64,000 bases of DNA. Origin: Mesorhizobium sp. WSM4306 (GTDB taxonomy: Bacteria; Pseudomonadota; Alphaproteobacteria; Rhizobiales; Rhizobiaceae). The position numbers were made by a program, and so were the translations under genes. The notes beneath the pieces were generated by a model. It was not told the DNA's origin and made no database searches. It saw only the letters and a list, made by a program, of their open reading frames with translations. Shown in pieces: positions 48,957 through 57,399 of this stretch. The stretch spans positions 47,114 through 111,113 of the forward strand of contig NZ_VFTC01000024.1 of NCBI RefSeq assembly GCF_007003975.1, given 5' to 3'. Numbering within the stretch: the stretch's first letter is position 1; each line of letters begins with the position of its first letter.

Positions 48957-49898
48957 TCAGGCGGCTTCGCGTTCGCCCTGCGCCGGCGATTCCGTTTCCA
49001 GGCGCCGGCTGTACTGCCGCGGCGAACAGCCCATGACGCGCTTGAACGCCGTGCTGAAGGCGCTTTCGGATTCATAGCCGAGCGCCAAGGCAATGACGGA
49101 CACCGGATCGCTCGAATGCATCAGCCGGTCGCCGGCCAGCGTCATGCGCCAGCGCGTCAGATAATCCAGGGGTGAGGCCCCGACCGTCTGCTTGAACTTC
49201 AGCGCAAAGGTCGATCGCGACATGCCGGCGCGCTCGGCCAGCGTCTGCAATGTCCAGCCATGCGCCGGGTCTTCGTGCATGGCGGCGATCGCGGCGCCGA
49301 TCTGCCTGTCGGTCAGCGCGAACAGCCAGCCGACATTGCCTTGCGCTGTCATATGCAGGCGCAAGGCCTCGATCAGGATCATATGGGCGAGATGCTCGAC
49401 GATGAGAAAGCCGCCGGGACGCCGCTGGCGCAATTCCCACATCATCCGTTCCACTGGCCAGCGTAGCGCCGAATGATCGCTCTCGGCGCGAATGTGAACG
49501 ATGGGCGGCAGCATCCGCAGCAGAATGCCGGCATGGTCGCCTGACAGCGCGAAGCGGCTGCTGACCAGCAGGAAATCGCCGCCGCCGTTGTGGGTGGTGA
49601 TGCCGCCGGTGCGCGCCGGCGAGAAGATCGTGCTTGCATCGACCGTCGGCAGGCCGAGATCGCTGGCAAGCCGGAAAGGCCGGCCGCGCGGCAGCAGGAA
49701 ACAGTCGCCGGCGTCCAGGCGCACCGCCTCCGTGACACCCTCGACCGACAGCCAGCATTGGCCGGAAACCACGGCGCCGCATTTGATGGCGGCCTGCTGG
49801 TCGGGGAACTGGATCGCCCAGTCGCCGCCGGCTTCCAGGCCTGCGGAGAGATAATTGCGCGGTTTCAGCAGCGACAGCACGTCTGACAGCGGATCCAT
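48957..49898 (-). CDS. AraC family transcriptional regulator with cupin domain
   Basis: A 313-residue regulator. The N-terminal cupin half (AAIKCGAVVSGQCWLSVEG, LDAGDCFLLPRGRPFRLASD, THNGGGDFLLVSSRF) belongs to the cupin_6 type. The C-terminal HTH pair is TLQTLAERAGMSRSTFALKF and ALALGYESESAFSTAFKRVM followed by GCSPRQY. It is divergent from the SDR gene with a 129-bp shared region, an arrangement typical for this regulator type, and so probably controls that gene. An ATG two codons upstream is also possible. Confidence 0.9.
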   Translation of the reverse strand: MDPLSDVLSLLKPRNYLSAGLEAGGDWAIQFPDQQAAIKCGAVVSGQCWLSVEGVTEAVRLDAGDCFLLPRGRPFRLASDLGLPTVDASTIFSPARTGGITTHNGGGDFLLVSSRFALSGDHAGILLRMLPPIVHIRAESDHSALRWPVERMMWELRQRRPGGFLIVEHLAHMILIEALRLHMTAQGNVGWLFALTDRQIGAAIAAMHEDPAHGWTLQTLAERAGMSRSTFALKFKQTVGASPLDYLTRWRMTLAGDRLMHSSDPVSVIALALGYESESAFSTAFKRVMGCSPRQYSRRLETESPAQGEREAA

Positions 49899-50027
49899 GA
49901 GCATTCCCGGACGATTGCGAAGATATTTCGGATTTTACAGCATAGATCGTATGATCTCAACCTTCTATCTCCTTCGGCATGCGGGGTGCCCCAAGCGGGC
50001 CTTCGACAAACCCGAGGAGAAATCATC

Positions 50028-50921
50028 ATGCGTGTGTTCGTTACCGGTGCCACCGGTTTTGTCGGTTCGGCAATTGTGCGGGAGTTACTTCAGGCGGGCC
50101 ATCAGGTGCTTGGCCTCGCGCGCTCGGAAGCGGGTGCGACGTCGATCGCCGCCGCAGGGGCCGAGGCGCATCGCGGCGATATCGAGGACCTGGACAGCCT
50201 GCGCAGCGGTGCCGCCCAGGCGGATGGCGTCATCCATACGGGCTTCAACCACGACTTTTCGAAATTCGCCGCCAGTTGCGCAGCCGACCAGCGCGCCATC
50301 GAAACGCTCGGCGCGGTGCTGGAAGGTTCGGAGCGGCCGCTGCTTGTCACCTCCGGCCTCGCCGGGTTTGCGCAGGGAAGGCCAGCGACCGAGGACGACA
50401 AACCCGCGCCTCCTTCCGTCGCCATGCCGCGCGCTTCCGAAGCGACGGCCATGGCGCTTGCCGCGCGCGGCGTGCGCGCATTGACGGTGCGGCTGGCGCC
50501 GACCGTCCATGGCGACGGTGACCACGGCTTCGTGCCGATGCTGATTGCCATCGCGCGTGAAAAGGGCGTCTCGGCCTATGTCGGCGACGGGATGAATCGC
50601 TGGGCTGCGGTGCACCGGTCCGATGCCGCCACGCTGTACAGGCTGGCGCTGGAGAAGGGCGCCGGCGGCGCCAGCTATCATGCCGTCGGCGAACAGGGCG
50701 TGGCGACCAGGGAGATCGCCGAGATCATCGGCCGCCGCCTCAATCTGCCGGTCGTTTCCAAGAGCCACGAGGAGGCGGCCGGGCACTTCGGCTTCCTCGG
50801 CCATTTCATAGGCAGGGACTTGTCGGCTTCCAGCGAGCAGACCCGCACTATGCTGGAATGGTTGCCGACCGGGCCGAGGCTCATGGCCGATCTCGACCGT
50901 GTCAGCTATTTCGAGAGCTGA
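50028..50921 (+). CDS. SDR family NAD(P)-dependent oxidoreductase (extended/atypical)
   Basis: A 297-residue Rossmann-fold protein with MRVFVTGATGFVGSAIVREL at the N-terminus, GHQVLGLARSE, a VIHTGFN segment after strand 4, and SSGLAG-type VTSGLAGFAQG. The usual YxxxK pair is not obvious, as in the NmrA-like and atypical SDR groups that may bind the cofactor without classical catalysis. RAL TVRLAPTVHG-like and YHAVGEQGVATREIAEIIGR segments match the 3-beta-HSD/epimerase-like branch. The ATG follows GAGGAGAAATCATC. Likely controlled by the divergent AraC regulator. Confidence 0.88.
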   Translation: MRVFVTGATGFVGSAIVRELLQAGHQVLGLARSEAGATSIAAAGAEAHRGDIEDLDSLRSGAAQADGVIHTGFNHDFSKFAASCAADQRAIETLGAVLEGSERPLLVTSGLAGFAQGRPATEDDKPAPPSVAMPRASEATAMALAARGVRALTVRLAPTVHGDGDHGFVPMLIAIAREKGVSAYVGDGMNRWAAVHRSDAATLYRLALEKGAGGASYHAVGEQGVATREIAEIIGRRLNLPVVSKSHEEAAGHFGFLGHFIGRDLSASSEQTRTMLEWLPTGPRLMADLDRVSYFES

Positions 50922-50934
50922 ACAGGGGTAGGGA

Positions 50935-51309
50935 TCAGGGCCAATTGCGTTGCATGGCGTTTAGCGACAGCCAGGCGATCAGCGGCAGCGCCATCAGGAT
51001 GGCCATCCGCAACGCCGCTGATCGCGCTCCGTCCATATCGCCGCGCCGGAGCCGCAGCCAGGCCTGCACGGCCGCGGCAAGAACGAACACGGCGTAGAGG
51101 CCGCCGGCAGCCCAGACGAGTTGCTCGCCCGTCACCGGAACACCGGCCCGATTCAACGCGTAGCCGATGGCGGCTCCCGGCATCGCGATGAAGAAGGCGA
51201 CCGTGATGCCGATCAGGAAGCCGATCATCGCGCCGGCAAACGATGTTGCCGACGGCGCGACAAGCGCTGCCAGCAAGATGAGCAGGATGATGAATGCGCG
51301 CTGCGACAC
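50935..51309 (-). CDS. Hypothetical membrane protein
   Basis: About 124 residues from a GTG that follows GGAGTTTTCCGACA; a longer frame from an ATG at 51375 is possible. Four hydrophobic segments are visible: AFIILLILLAALVAPSATSF, GAMIGFLIGITVAFFIAMPG, LVWAAGGLYAVFVLAAAVQA, and AILMALPLIAWLSLNA. No recognisable family. The gene is convergent with the SDR gene with only 13 bp between the ends, and lies downstream of the methyltransferase gene on the same strand. Confidence 0.65.
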   Translation of the reverse strand: MSQRAFIILLILLAALVAPSATSFAGAMIGFLIGITVAFFIAMPGAAIGYALNRAGVPVTGEQLVWAAGGLYAVFVLAAAVQAWLRLRRGDMDGARSAALRMAILMALPLIAWLSLNAMQRNWP

Positions 51310-51423
51310 TGTCGGAAAACTCCGGCCACGGACGATTGAGTAGCAGCAAAGGCTTAGAAATCCGTTCTCGCCCATTGCCGATGCACCGGTGCATCAAACG
51401 GCAATCAGAACGCCCTTAGGCTC

Positions 51424-52470
51424 TTAGAGGTTGCCTTTCCTGACTTTGCCGTAAACGATATTTCGGTTCGAGCCATAATATACATGCGCTTCGAAAGAGC
51501 TCCCGCCGAGGGCGGCATTGATGATGTCCCACATGTCATCAGCCGACCGTAAGATGAGTGGCCAATCCATGAAGGTCTCCATGTAACCATCCGTCGTGAT
51601 CTCGTCGCTGAAATTGGCAAACAGGAATTCGCCACCAGGCTTGACGAGTTCCATGGCTCTTTGCAGCAGGCGGACGCCAGTGGCGCGCGGCAGGTAATCG
51701 TAAAGCCCCGATGCGTAGACGAGATCGAATGTGCCAAGAGCGTAGGCGCGGCGAAGGATGCCGCGTACAGAGCCGTGGATCGCCTCGACTGCCGTGCCGG
51801 CAAAGTCGTGGTTCACAGTGGCTACGCTGACGGGGTCCTGGTCCAGGCCGACCCAACGTTGCAATTTACGCTTGGCCAACGCGTCGGAGCGTTCGGCTTC
51901 CCGCAGGTGGCCGCAGGCAATCGCCAGCACCTCCGCCTTTTCCACACTGCTGGCCGTCTCGTCCACCGTCCTGGCCAGAATATCCCGCCGCTCGCGCCCC
52001 GCCACCGAACTGGCAGCTTCACTGGTGTACGCGTAAATTTGCCGACCAAGTGAGGTCGATGAAGCCACGATATCGTCGGCAGTGGGATGCTTGTAGTAAA
52101 TGTCCAGCAAGCCTGCATCGCCAGAATACCCGCGCGGTTTTTCGACCGACCAACGGGTGAACGGGTCCTGGATCAAGTATTCCGCGACCCGGTGCTGCTG
52201 AGCCAAAGGGACGAGTTTCTGCCAGACCGCGGGAGCAACCTGCCGGCGGAGCTTATGGAGCCTGCCTGCCAGGCGGTCGACGGTGAGGGCGGCCGGTTTG
52301 TGCCGCGCGAAGGCTTGATAAGCAAGATCCAGTATCAGGGCGAGCTGGACCGCGCTGTTCCTCAACTCGTCGGAGTCGGCCGTCCCTTCAGAGGTAGGGG
52401 CATGTCTTTTCATCAGTCTGGTGGTGACGAGGCTGTATTCGTCGAGCTGCAATTTTTGGTCGATAGGCAT
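51424..52470 (-). CDS. Class I SAM-dependent methyltransferase (3-OH-palmitate methyl ester synthesis-like)
   Basis: A 348-residue methyltransferase. The N-terminal third is helical and contains EKPRGYSGDAGLLDIYYK, a signature of proteins annotated as extracellular-factor (3-hydroxypalmitic acid methyl ester) biosynthesis proteins. The C-terminal part is a Rossmann methyltransferase: VLAIACGHLREAE (SAM loop), WVGLDQDPVSVA, FDLVYASGLYDYLPRATGVR, ELVKPGGEFLFANFSD. The start follows ACCGGAGACACGGC. Divergent from a membrane GGDEF-EAL protein, which suggests a signalling link. The substrate is an inference from family resemblance. Confidence 0.8.
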   Translation of the reverse strand: MPIDQKLQLDEYSLVTTRLMKRHAPTSEGTADSDELRNSAVQLALILDLAYQAFARHKPAALTVDRLAGRLHKLRRQVAPAVWQKLVPLAQQHRVAEYLIQDPFTRWSVEKPRGYSGDAGLLDIYYKHPTADDIVASSTSLGRQIYAYTSEAASSVAGRERRDILARTVDETASSVEKAEVLAIACGHLREAERSDALAKRKLQRWVGLDQDPVSVATVNHDFAGTAVEAIHGSVRGILRRAYALGTFDLVYASGLYDYLPRATGVRLLQRAMELVKPGGEFLFANFSDEITTDGYMETFMDWPLILRSADDMWDIINAALGGSSFEAHVYYGSNRNIVYGKVRKGNL

Positions 52471-52736
52471 GCCGTGTCTCCGGTTTACCCCGCCCGGTCC
52501 ACGGCAAACAGCATAGGTGTGTCGCGGCATGATGCGAACTATTTTAATAAAATTCTAATAAAACTTTAGCCAATTGAGTGGTCATCCACCCTCCTGAACC
52601 GGCTAAATCCAAACCGCCTGTTTACCGTCGGTTAGCGACATCCGACTTTTCCTGCGGACAGTGGCGCCTTCATTCTCCGACGGCGGGCAACCTCGGCTAT
52701 TGCATTCGCGACTGCAGATCGCAGAGGAGTGTTGCA

Positions 52737-54716
52737 ATGCAACTGAGCGAGGACATTGCCCAGAAGGTGGCGGTTGCAATTGCACGCCCGCGGTGGCATT
52801 CGGCCGATCCGGAACTCCTGGCACTGTTCCTGCAGAAAGATGCCGATGAAAATCGCAGTCTCGTGCGATGGGGTATTGCGGCTGCTGTACTCAGCTATGT
52901 GGCCTATGGCCTCTTCGATTGGTTTCTTTTTCCGGATATCGCCGATCGGCTTGTTTTGACCCGCGTTACGCTTGGGCTCACTTCCTTGGCGCTTGTCGAA
53001 TTTGTCGCCCGACGGGGCTTCGCCCTTGCCACCTTGCACCTTGTAGCAGCGCTGGCGATTGTATCCGGTGCCCTTGGATGGCTCGTATCCGCTCTTGGAA
53101 CAGAGCATCAAGAAGCCCTCTCCCATTTCATGATTTTTGGCACCGTATTTATCCTCGGTGCGAATTTGTTCTTCAACTTCCGGTTTTGGCTTTCAGCCAT
53201 TGCCTCCGCGACGGTCGCCGCAAGCTTTGTGTGCGCCGCGCTGTTCTTCCTCCAGGCCGACATCGTGGGCCGGGTCGTGCTGTCGGCCTATTTCGTGAAT
53301 TGTCTGGTGTTGTCGCTGTATCTTTCCTGGCGACTTAGCCTGGAGCGGTACCAGACTTTCCTGCACGCACTTCGGGCACAGTTCCAGGAGCAGGCTGCGA
53401 TAAGGAAGGGGCAGAAGCTAACCGAGATCGCGGACACGGATCCGCTCACGGGGATGAAAAACCGGAGGGCGATCATTCGAGAGTTCTCGGAGCTGCGCGA
53501 AGACTGGGCCGCGGACGACGACGAGATAGGCCTCATTCTGATCGACGTCGACTACTTCAAAAGGTTCAATGACGGACTTGGTCATCAAGCCGGCGACGAT
53601 TGTCTGATCAAACTCGCCCAGGTCCTTTCCGAAATGGCGGCTTCGAACAACGCCGTCGCGGCACGCTATGGCGGAGAAGAATTCGTCATTCTCTGCAAGG
53701 TCACCGGACGGGCTCACCTTCACGAAATAACGCAGCAATTTTGTCGCGCTGTGGAGAACTTGGACATCTACCACCCTGATCGGGGTGACAAGCTCAACAT
53801 TGTCACGATCAGTGCCGGAGCCTCGTTGACGCGCGCCGATCAGAGCATAGAACTTCGAATCTTGCTGCAGGAAGCTGACCGCGCGCTCTACGCGTCCAAG
53901 TTTGCGGGTCGGGCTACGTTCACAATTTACGACCCGCACGCCACCGGCCGGGATCGCTCCGGCGAAAATCTCTCAGAACTGCTGAAGCTGGCAGTTTCCA
54001 ACCAGCTCGTTTCTGTCGCTTACCAGCCAATTTGCGACCTGGCGTCTGGACGAGTGCTGGGCCACGAGACTCTGATGCGGGTATGTGACTTCGACGGTAC
54101 CATGATCAGTCCGTCCGTATTCATACCTGTTGCCGAGCAAACCGGCGCGATAGTGGAACTGGGTACGTGGCTGGTCGATCGAGCCTGCGGTGACATGGCC
54201 GAATACGAATTGGGCTCGGTCGTGACCGTGAACGTATCTGTTTTTCAGCTCAAGGTTCCGAACTTTTCACTCCGGATCACCGAAATCCTTGGTCGGCACG
54301 GCCTCGCGCCACAGAAACTGGCCATCGAAATCACCGAAGGCAGTGACATCTTTCTGGAGGCGCAAGCGGTAAGAAACGTGGAGCGGCTGCGAAAATTGGG
54401 CGTTCAGATTTGGCTGGACGATTTCGGAACGGGATTTGCTGGCCTTACATGGCTCCGCCGTTTCAAATTCGACGTGGTCAAGATCGACCGCAGCTTCCTC
54501 CACGATTGCCAGACGTCTCATGGCCTTAGCCTGTTGCGGGACATGGTCGGACTGCTTCGCAATCTCGGCCATGTCGTGCTCGCCGAGGGCGTTGAAACGG
54601 AAGAGCAGTACATATTGTTGCAGCGCCTGGGGGTAGATTTGATGCAGGGCTTCCTCACCGGGCATCCGATCCCGATCGAAGAAGTAAACCAAATCAGGCA
54701 AGGCCTCGTCGCCTAG
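52737..54716 (+). CDS. Membrane GGDEF-EAL protein (c-di-GMP turnover)
   Basis: A 659-residue protein. Residues 35-220 hold about six hydrophobic segments; then a GGDEF domain with RYGGEEF (residues 310-316), preceded by DPLTGMKNRRA and ILIDVDYFKRFNDGLGHQAG, predicts diguanylate cyclase activity. The EAL domain follows: the EAL motif is changed to ETL (444-446), but NVSVFQL, AIEITEG, LDDFGTGFAGL (D561/D562), VKIDRSF and EGVETEEQ are kept, so phosphodiesterase activity is plausible. The start follows AGAGGAGTGTTGCA. AT-rich DNA upstream (52540-52568) may hold its promoter. Confidence 0.9.
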   Translation: MQLSEDIAQKVAVAIARPRWHSADPELLALFLQKDADENRSLVRWGIAAAVLSYVAYGLFDWFLFPDIADRLVLTRVTLGLTSLALVEFVARRGFALATLHLVAALAIVSGALGWLVSALGTEHQEALSHFMIFGTVFILGANLFFNFRFWLSAIASATVAASFVCAALFFLQADIVGRVVLSAYFVNCLVLSLYLSWRLSLERYQTFLHALRAQFQEQAAIRKGQKLTEIADTDPLTGMKNRRAIIREFSELREDWAADDDEIGLILIDVDYFKRFNDGLGHQAGDDCLIKLAQVLSEMAASNNAVAARYGGEEFVILCKVTGRAHLHEITQQFCRAVENLDIYHPDRGDKLNIVTISAGASLTRADQSIELRILLQEADRALYASKFAGRATFTIYDPHATGRDRSGENLSELLKLAVSNQLVSVAYQPICDLASGRVLGHETLMRVCDFDGTMISPSVFIPVAEQTGAIVELGTWLVDRACGDMAEYELGSVVTVNVSVFQLKVPNFSLRITEILGRHGLAPQKLAIEITEGSDIFLEAQAVRNVERLRKLGVQIWLDDFGTGFAGLTWLRRFKFDVVKIDRSFLHDCQTSHGLSLLRDMVGLLRNLGHVVLAEGVETEEQYILLQRLGVDLMQGFLTGHPIPIEEVNQIRQGLVA

Positions 54717-54907
54717 TGGCCGCCGATCGGGCGCTGGCTGCTACGCAACAAGGCGTCACCGCCGCACGGTCATTCCGGGCCATAGCTGGACAAGCAGGAG
54801 GGCTTTCCCGCGGTATGGCGTTGCAGTGCATGGCGCTGGCCACAGGCGATCGTCAGGACGCGCGGACGCCTCGGCGGCGTAGGAACCCCGCCGGCCGCCT
54901 GGCGGGC

Positions 54908-55111
54908 CTATTGCGCCCTCTGTCTCTTGGCTTGCGCGGCAATAGCGCAGAGGAAAGCCAGTGCGGCAGCGTCACATGCCCTCCGCGACGGTCCTTTGGC
55001 GAAGAGCACGGCGTCCGCAATTGGGATCGTAAGGCCGTACTTTTGGGCGAAAGAGGTGATTTCGTACGGCTGATCGTCAGACGGATGGCGGATGTCGAAT
55101 TCGAAATCCAT
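54908..55111 (-). CDS. DUF3606-like small protein
   Basis: A 67-residue protein, MDFEFDIRHPSDDQPYEITS then FAQKYGLTIPIADAVLFAKG and PSRRACDAAALAFLCAIA. The middle helix-turn-helix-like part resembles DUF3606 proteins, which are abundant in rhizobia and have no assigned function. The start lies behind a strong GGGAGGAACTAGACAC. It stands alone, convergent with the GGDEF-EAL gene 191 bp away. Confidence 0.65.
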   Translation of the reverse strand: MDFEFDIRHPSDDQPYEITSFAQKYGLTIPIADAVLFAKGPSRRACDAAALAFLCAIAAQAKRQRAQ

Positions 55112-55371
55112 GTGTCTAGTTCCTCCCAGTTTGCGCCCTTCCACTCCTTGGCCTGATGCAAAAATTAAACTACCGACGCATCACGCGAGTCCAGCAATTG
55201 GAAATTGAGTAAAACGATACACTTTCCGGTCGCGCCAACATTGGCAGACAGCGGTCGGCATGCGCGCTGGCGAGGCTACTGGCGGCCCAGTGGTCAGGGG
55301 CGGGGGGCTTGGGGTTTGACCACCGGGCCTAACCGGCGTGAGGGTGCCGGCTGGCAAGAGATCATATTACA

Positions 55372-55385
55372 TTAGGCAAGCCTAA
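55372..55385. promoter_or_regulatory. Palindromic operator candidate TTAGGC-N2-GCCTAA
   Basis: A perfect 6-bp dyad, TTAGGCAAGCCTAA, about 25 bp upstream of a TATAAT box. The sequence resembles metal-regulator (DtxR/MntR-like) boxes of other bacteria, but no such regulator is known for this site. It would place a dimeric protein at the -35 region of the small ORF at 55421. Confidence 0.5.
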
Positions 55386-55409
55386 ACAAACGCGCCGGGA
55401 TGATCGTGC

Positions 55410-55415
55410 TATAAT
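55410..55415 (+). promoter_or_regulatory. Consensus -10 box next to a start codon
   Basis: TATAAT ends five bases before the ATG of a 51-codon ORF, so transcription would begin at or beside the ATG and give a leaderless mRNA. No good -35 hexamer is found 16-18 bp upstream; the dyad at 55372 may take its place. Confidence 0.5.
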
Positions 55416-55420
55416 CCCGC

Positions 55421-55576
55421 ATGGCCGTCCGAATGTTGGCTGTCCTGGCGCTTCTTTTCGCCTTCGCCTACGGATTCGCAAAACTGGTGGAACGTTATGG
55501 CGGAGTTGGCGATCGGCCCTCTGCGTGTGAGCAATTGACTGATTGCCCCAACCCGAACGCGGCGCCTGCCGGCTGA
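55421..55576 (+). CDS. 51-residue single-pass membrane or secreted peptide
   Basis: Encodes MAVRMLAVLALLFAFAYGFA followed by KLVERYGGVGDRPSACEQLT and DCPNPNAAPAG. The N-terminus is a clear hydrophobic helix; the tail has two cysteines (SAC and TDC) that could form a disulfide outside the cytoplasm. There is no Shine-Dalgarno but a consensus -10 box lies just upstream, as for leaderless genes. Family unknown; the amino-acid pattern and promoter make it a likely real gene. Confidence 0.55.
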   Translation: MAVRMLAVLALLFAFAYGFAKLVERYGGVGDRPSACEQLTDCPNPNAAPAG

Positions 55577-55712
55577 TTCCGGTGGGGCATCTTGCCTATC
55601 CAGGCCTCAGCCAAGCGGCGCGTCAATATTTGATTTTTCTCGCTCCCTTGGGCCAAGCCCATCCGACACAGGTCTCGCGACGTCCCTGACCAAATGATGG
55701 ATCGCACTCGGC

Positions 55713-55913
55713 TCATGCGTCGCGTATGCCGTGAAGAATTCCATCGACTTGTGCGACCTGATAAATCTCGCGGAAGTTCTGGGACATCAGCTCGTCATTA
55801 TCGTCGAACGGATTCAACATGACATGTTCCATTCGCTCTACGGCGTCCGGGAACCTCGCGACGTAGGCTTTTAGGAATTCCTCGATCTGTTCGTCGCGGA
55901 AATGCTTGCCCAT
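55713..55913 (-). CDS. Hypothetical 66-residue protein
   Basis: MGKHFRDEQIEEFLKAYVAR, FPDAVERMEHVMLNPFDDND and ELMSQNFREIYQVAQVDGIL then HGIRDA: an amphipathic, soluble helical protein with no known family. The start lies behind GTGAGGAGACT, a good ribosome site. It is the last of a run of three overlapping small minus-strand ORFs, suggesting one transcript. Confidence 0.65.
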   Translation of the reverse strand: MGKHFRDEQIEEFLKAYVARFPDAVERMEHVMLNPFDDNDELMSQNFREIYQVAQVDGILHGIRDA

Positions 55914-56008
55914 AGTCTCCTCACGAAAAGGCGCAAGCGAAACAGCATATAGGCGCCCATGCCGGCCATCAGGAGGCAAGCGGCTGCTCCGAGCGGGACG
56001 AGGTTCAA
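55871..56008 (-). CDS. Possible 45-residue membrane peptide (TTG start)
   Basis: Starts with TTG 1 base after the TGA codon of the 82-residue ORF region and encodes LNLVPLGAAACLLMAGMGAY then MLFRLRLFVRRLWAS, a single hydrophobic helix followed by an arginine-rich stretch. It overlaps the start of the 66-residue gene. The hydrophobic part resembles that of the possible membrane ORF at 57.8-58.2 kb. No clear Shine-Dalgarno, so the call is tentative. Confidence 0.3.
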   Translation of the reverse strand: MNLVPLGAAACLLMAGMGAYMLFRLRLFVRRLWASISATNRSRNS

Positions 56009-56011
56009 TCG

Positions 56012-56260
56012 TCAACCAAGGACGTTAGCGCGAAAGTGATCCACGACCTGAACCGTCCTCACTGCGATCGCCCGAGTCGTCTGATCGTCGCTCAACGCCA
56101 TGGCCTCAGACGGCTGAACCGCGAGATCAAACACCTGCTCCAAAAACTCGCGCGACGTGCCAGACTTTTTCAGCATGATGAGAAGCGCCTGAAGGATCTG
56201 TTGCGCTCCTGTTGCCTGCGCCCAAGCATTTGCGAGTATCTCGTGCTCACGTTCAGTCAT
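56012..56260 (-). CDS. Hypothetical 82-residue protein
   Basis: MTEREHEILANAWAQATGAQ, QILQALLIMLKKSGTSREFL and EQVFDLAVQPSEAMALSDDQ followed by TTRAIAVRTVQVVDHFRANV. It is helical and soluble, with no family I recognise. The start is behind GGGAGGCGGCG. The next small ORFs follow within a few bases, so they probably form an operon. Confidence 0.65.
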   Translation of the reverse strand: MTEREHEILANAWAQATGAQQILQALLIMLKKSGTSREFLEQVFDLAVQPSEAMALSDDQTTRAIAVRTVQVVDHFRANVLG

Positions 56261-56296
56261 CGCCGCCTCCCAGATTGATGCGCTAAAGCATGATGG

Positions 56297-56335
56297 GCAA
56301 GCTTCGCCCCCGCAAGGGCGCGCTTGGCGATTTCA
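56297..56335. repeat. 39-bp repeat, copy 1
   Basis: GCAAGCTTCGCCCCCGCAAG then GGCGCGCTTGGCGATTTCA; the same sequence with a few changes recurs at 57844. It lies in the gap between the 82-residue ORF and the pentapeptide-repeat gene. Confidence 0.6.
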
Positions 56336-56359
56336 GCCCCGGCAGCGACAGGGCCGAGC

Positions 56360-57070
56360 CTATGGCTCGCTACAGGGCCAATCTTCAGGCCTCGTCAAGC
56401 CAGAAGGCAACTCGGTCCGGGCGTCTCCGCAAGCCATGTTGAGCTGCCACTGGGATAGACCCGCCGAATTGGAAAGATCGAGGCCCTCGATACGGGTCAG
56501 AAAGAGAAAAGCGCGGTCAAAGTCAATCGGCGCGGTGAACGTCGCTCCTCGGAAGTCCGCCCGCGCGAGATTGGCAAACGAAAAGCGGCTGCCGCTGATA
56601 TCGGCGTCATGGAACTGCGCCCGACCCAATTCCGCCTTTGTGAAATCAACATTGGTCAGATTGGCGTCCTGGAAATTCGAGCGCTGCACTTCCGCGCCCG
56701 TAAACACAGCGCCCTGCGCGTCCATATGGCTGAAGTCGGTCCTGTAGGCCTCGATTTTGTCGAACCGGGCGCCTTTGGCGGTCGAGTCGGCCAGGGAAGC
56801 ACGCACAAGCGTTGCCTTCTCAAAATTTGCCGCAAGGAGATTGCTGTTCCTGAGGTCGGTCGAAGTGAAATCAACACCGATCAGGTTCGCCCCGCTCAGG
56901 TCCTGTCCTTTTAGGATGAGAAGCTTTTTGTCACAGTCCTGCCAATCGACGCCAGGCGCCGCGGCTGTGTCGCAATTTTGAGCGGCAGCGGCGTTCTGCC
57001 AAGCAAATACAATGCAAAGCGCTAGAACCAAGCCGGATGTGCCGTAAGCTCCGGTTCGTCTCAAAGTCAT
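56360..57070 (-). CDS. Exported pentapeptide-repeat protein
   Basis: A 236-residue protein with a signal peptide (SGLVLALCIVFAWQNAAAAQ) and a run of A(N/D)LxX-type five-residue repeats forming a right-handed quadrilateral beta-helix: LSGANLIGVDFTSTDLRNSN, LLAANFEKATLVRASL, FQDANLTNVDFTKAELGRAQ and FANLARADFRGATF. Four cysteines flank the helix (NCDTA, QDCDKK, ACGDA, WPCSEP), consistent with a periplasmic location and disulfides. Pentapeptide proteins may mimic DNA, but an exported one more likely has a structural or binding role. Function unknown. An ATG ten codons upstream is possible. Confidence 0.85.
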   Translation of the reverse strand: MTLRRTGAYGTSGLVLALCIVFAWQNAAAAQNCDTAAAPGVDWQDCDKKLLILKGQDLSGANLIGVDFTSTDLRNSNLLAANFEKATLVRASLADSTAKGARFDKIEAYRTDFSHMDAQGAVFTGAEVQRSNFQDANLTNVDFTKAELGRAQFHDADISGSRFSFANLARADFRGATFTAPIDFDRAFLFLTRIEGLDLSNSAGLSQWQLNMACGDARTELPSGLTRPEDWPCSEP

Positions 57071-57399
57071 TGTTGCTGGACCTCCGCCACTCGCCGACAA
57101 TCAACCTTACCACATCTGCTGACACTCGAAAGCGACGGCATTTTGCCCGCTAATCCCGCTAGCCCCACCGCCAAATGAAAAGCCCGCCACCGGCCGGTGT
57201 TTTTCACGGTGGTTCCTGATTGCGAGGGCATCCAGGCCAATCGCGAGTGGAAGCCGACCTTCGAGAGAGGCTTAGGGGACTTCAGTCTTAGTTGAGCTAT
57301 CGCCAATACGCCTGTAGCTTTGGCAGTGCGGGAGACTCGAATACCAAATGTCCATGGTGGCTTCGGGCCTGTTCGCCGCATCGTCGGAGGCTGTCCTAA
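57071..57399. other. Intergenic region, 329 bp
   Basis: Divergent spacer between the pentapeptide-repeat gene and the zinc-ribbon-like gene. It should hold both promoters. One short hairpin, CCACCGGCCGGTG then TTTTTCACGGTGG, is visible around 57187-57213. Frames in this stretch show no coding character. Confidence 0.55.

Larger units (their letters stand above)
55112..55420. other. Intergenic region, 309 bp
   Basis: Contains the upstream region of the DUF3606-like gene on one side and, at its right end, the promoter and palindrome assigned to the 51-residue membrane peptide. No other coding signal or repeat was seen. Confidence 0.6.
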
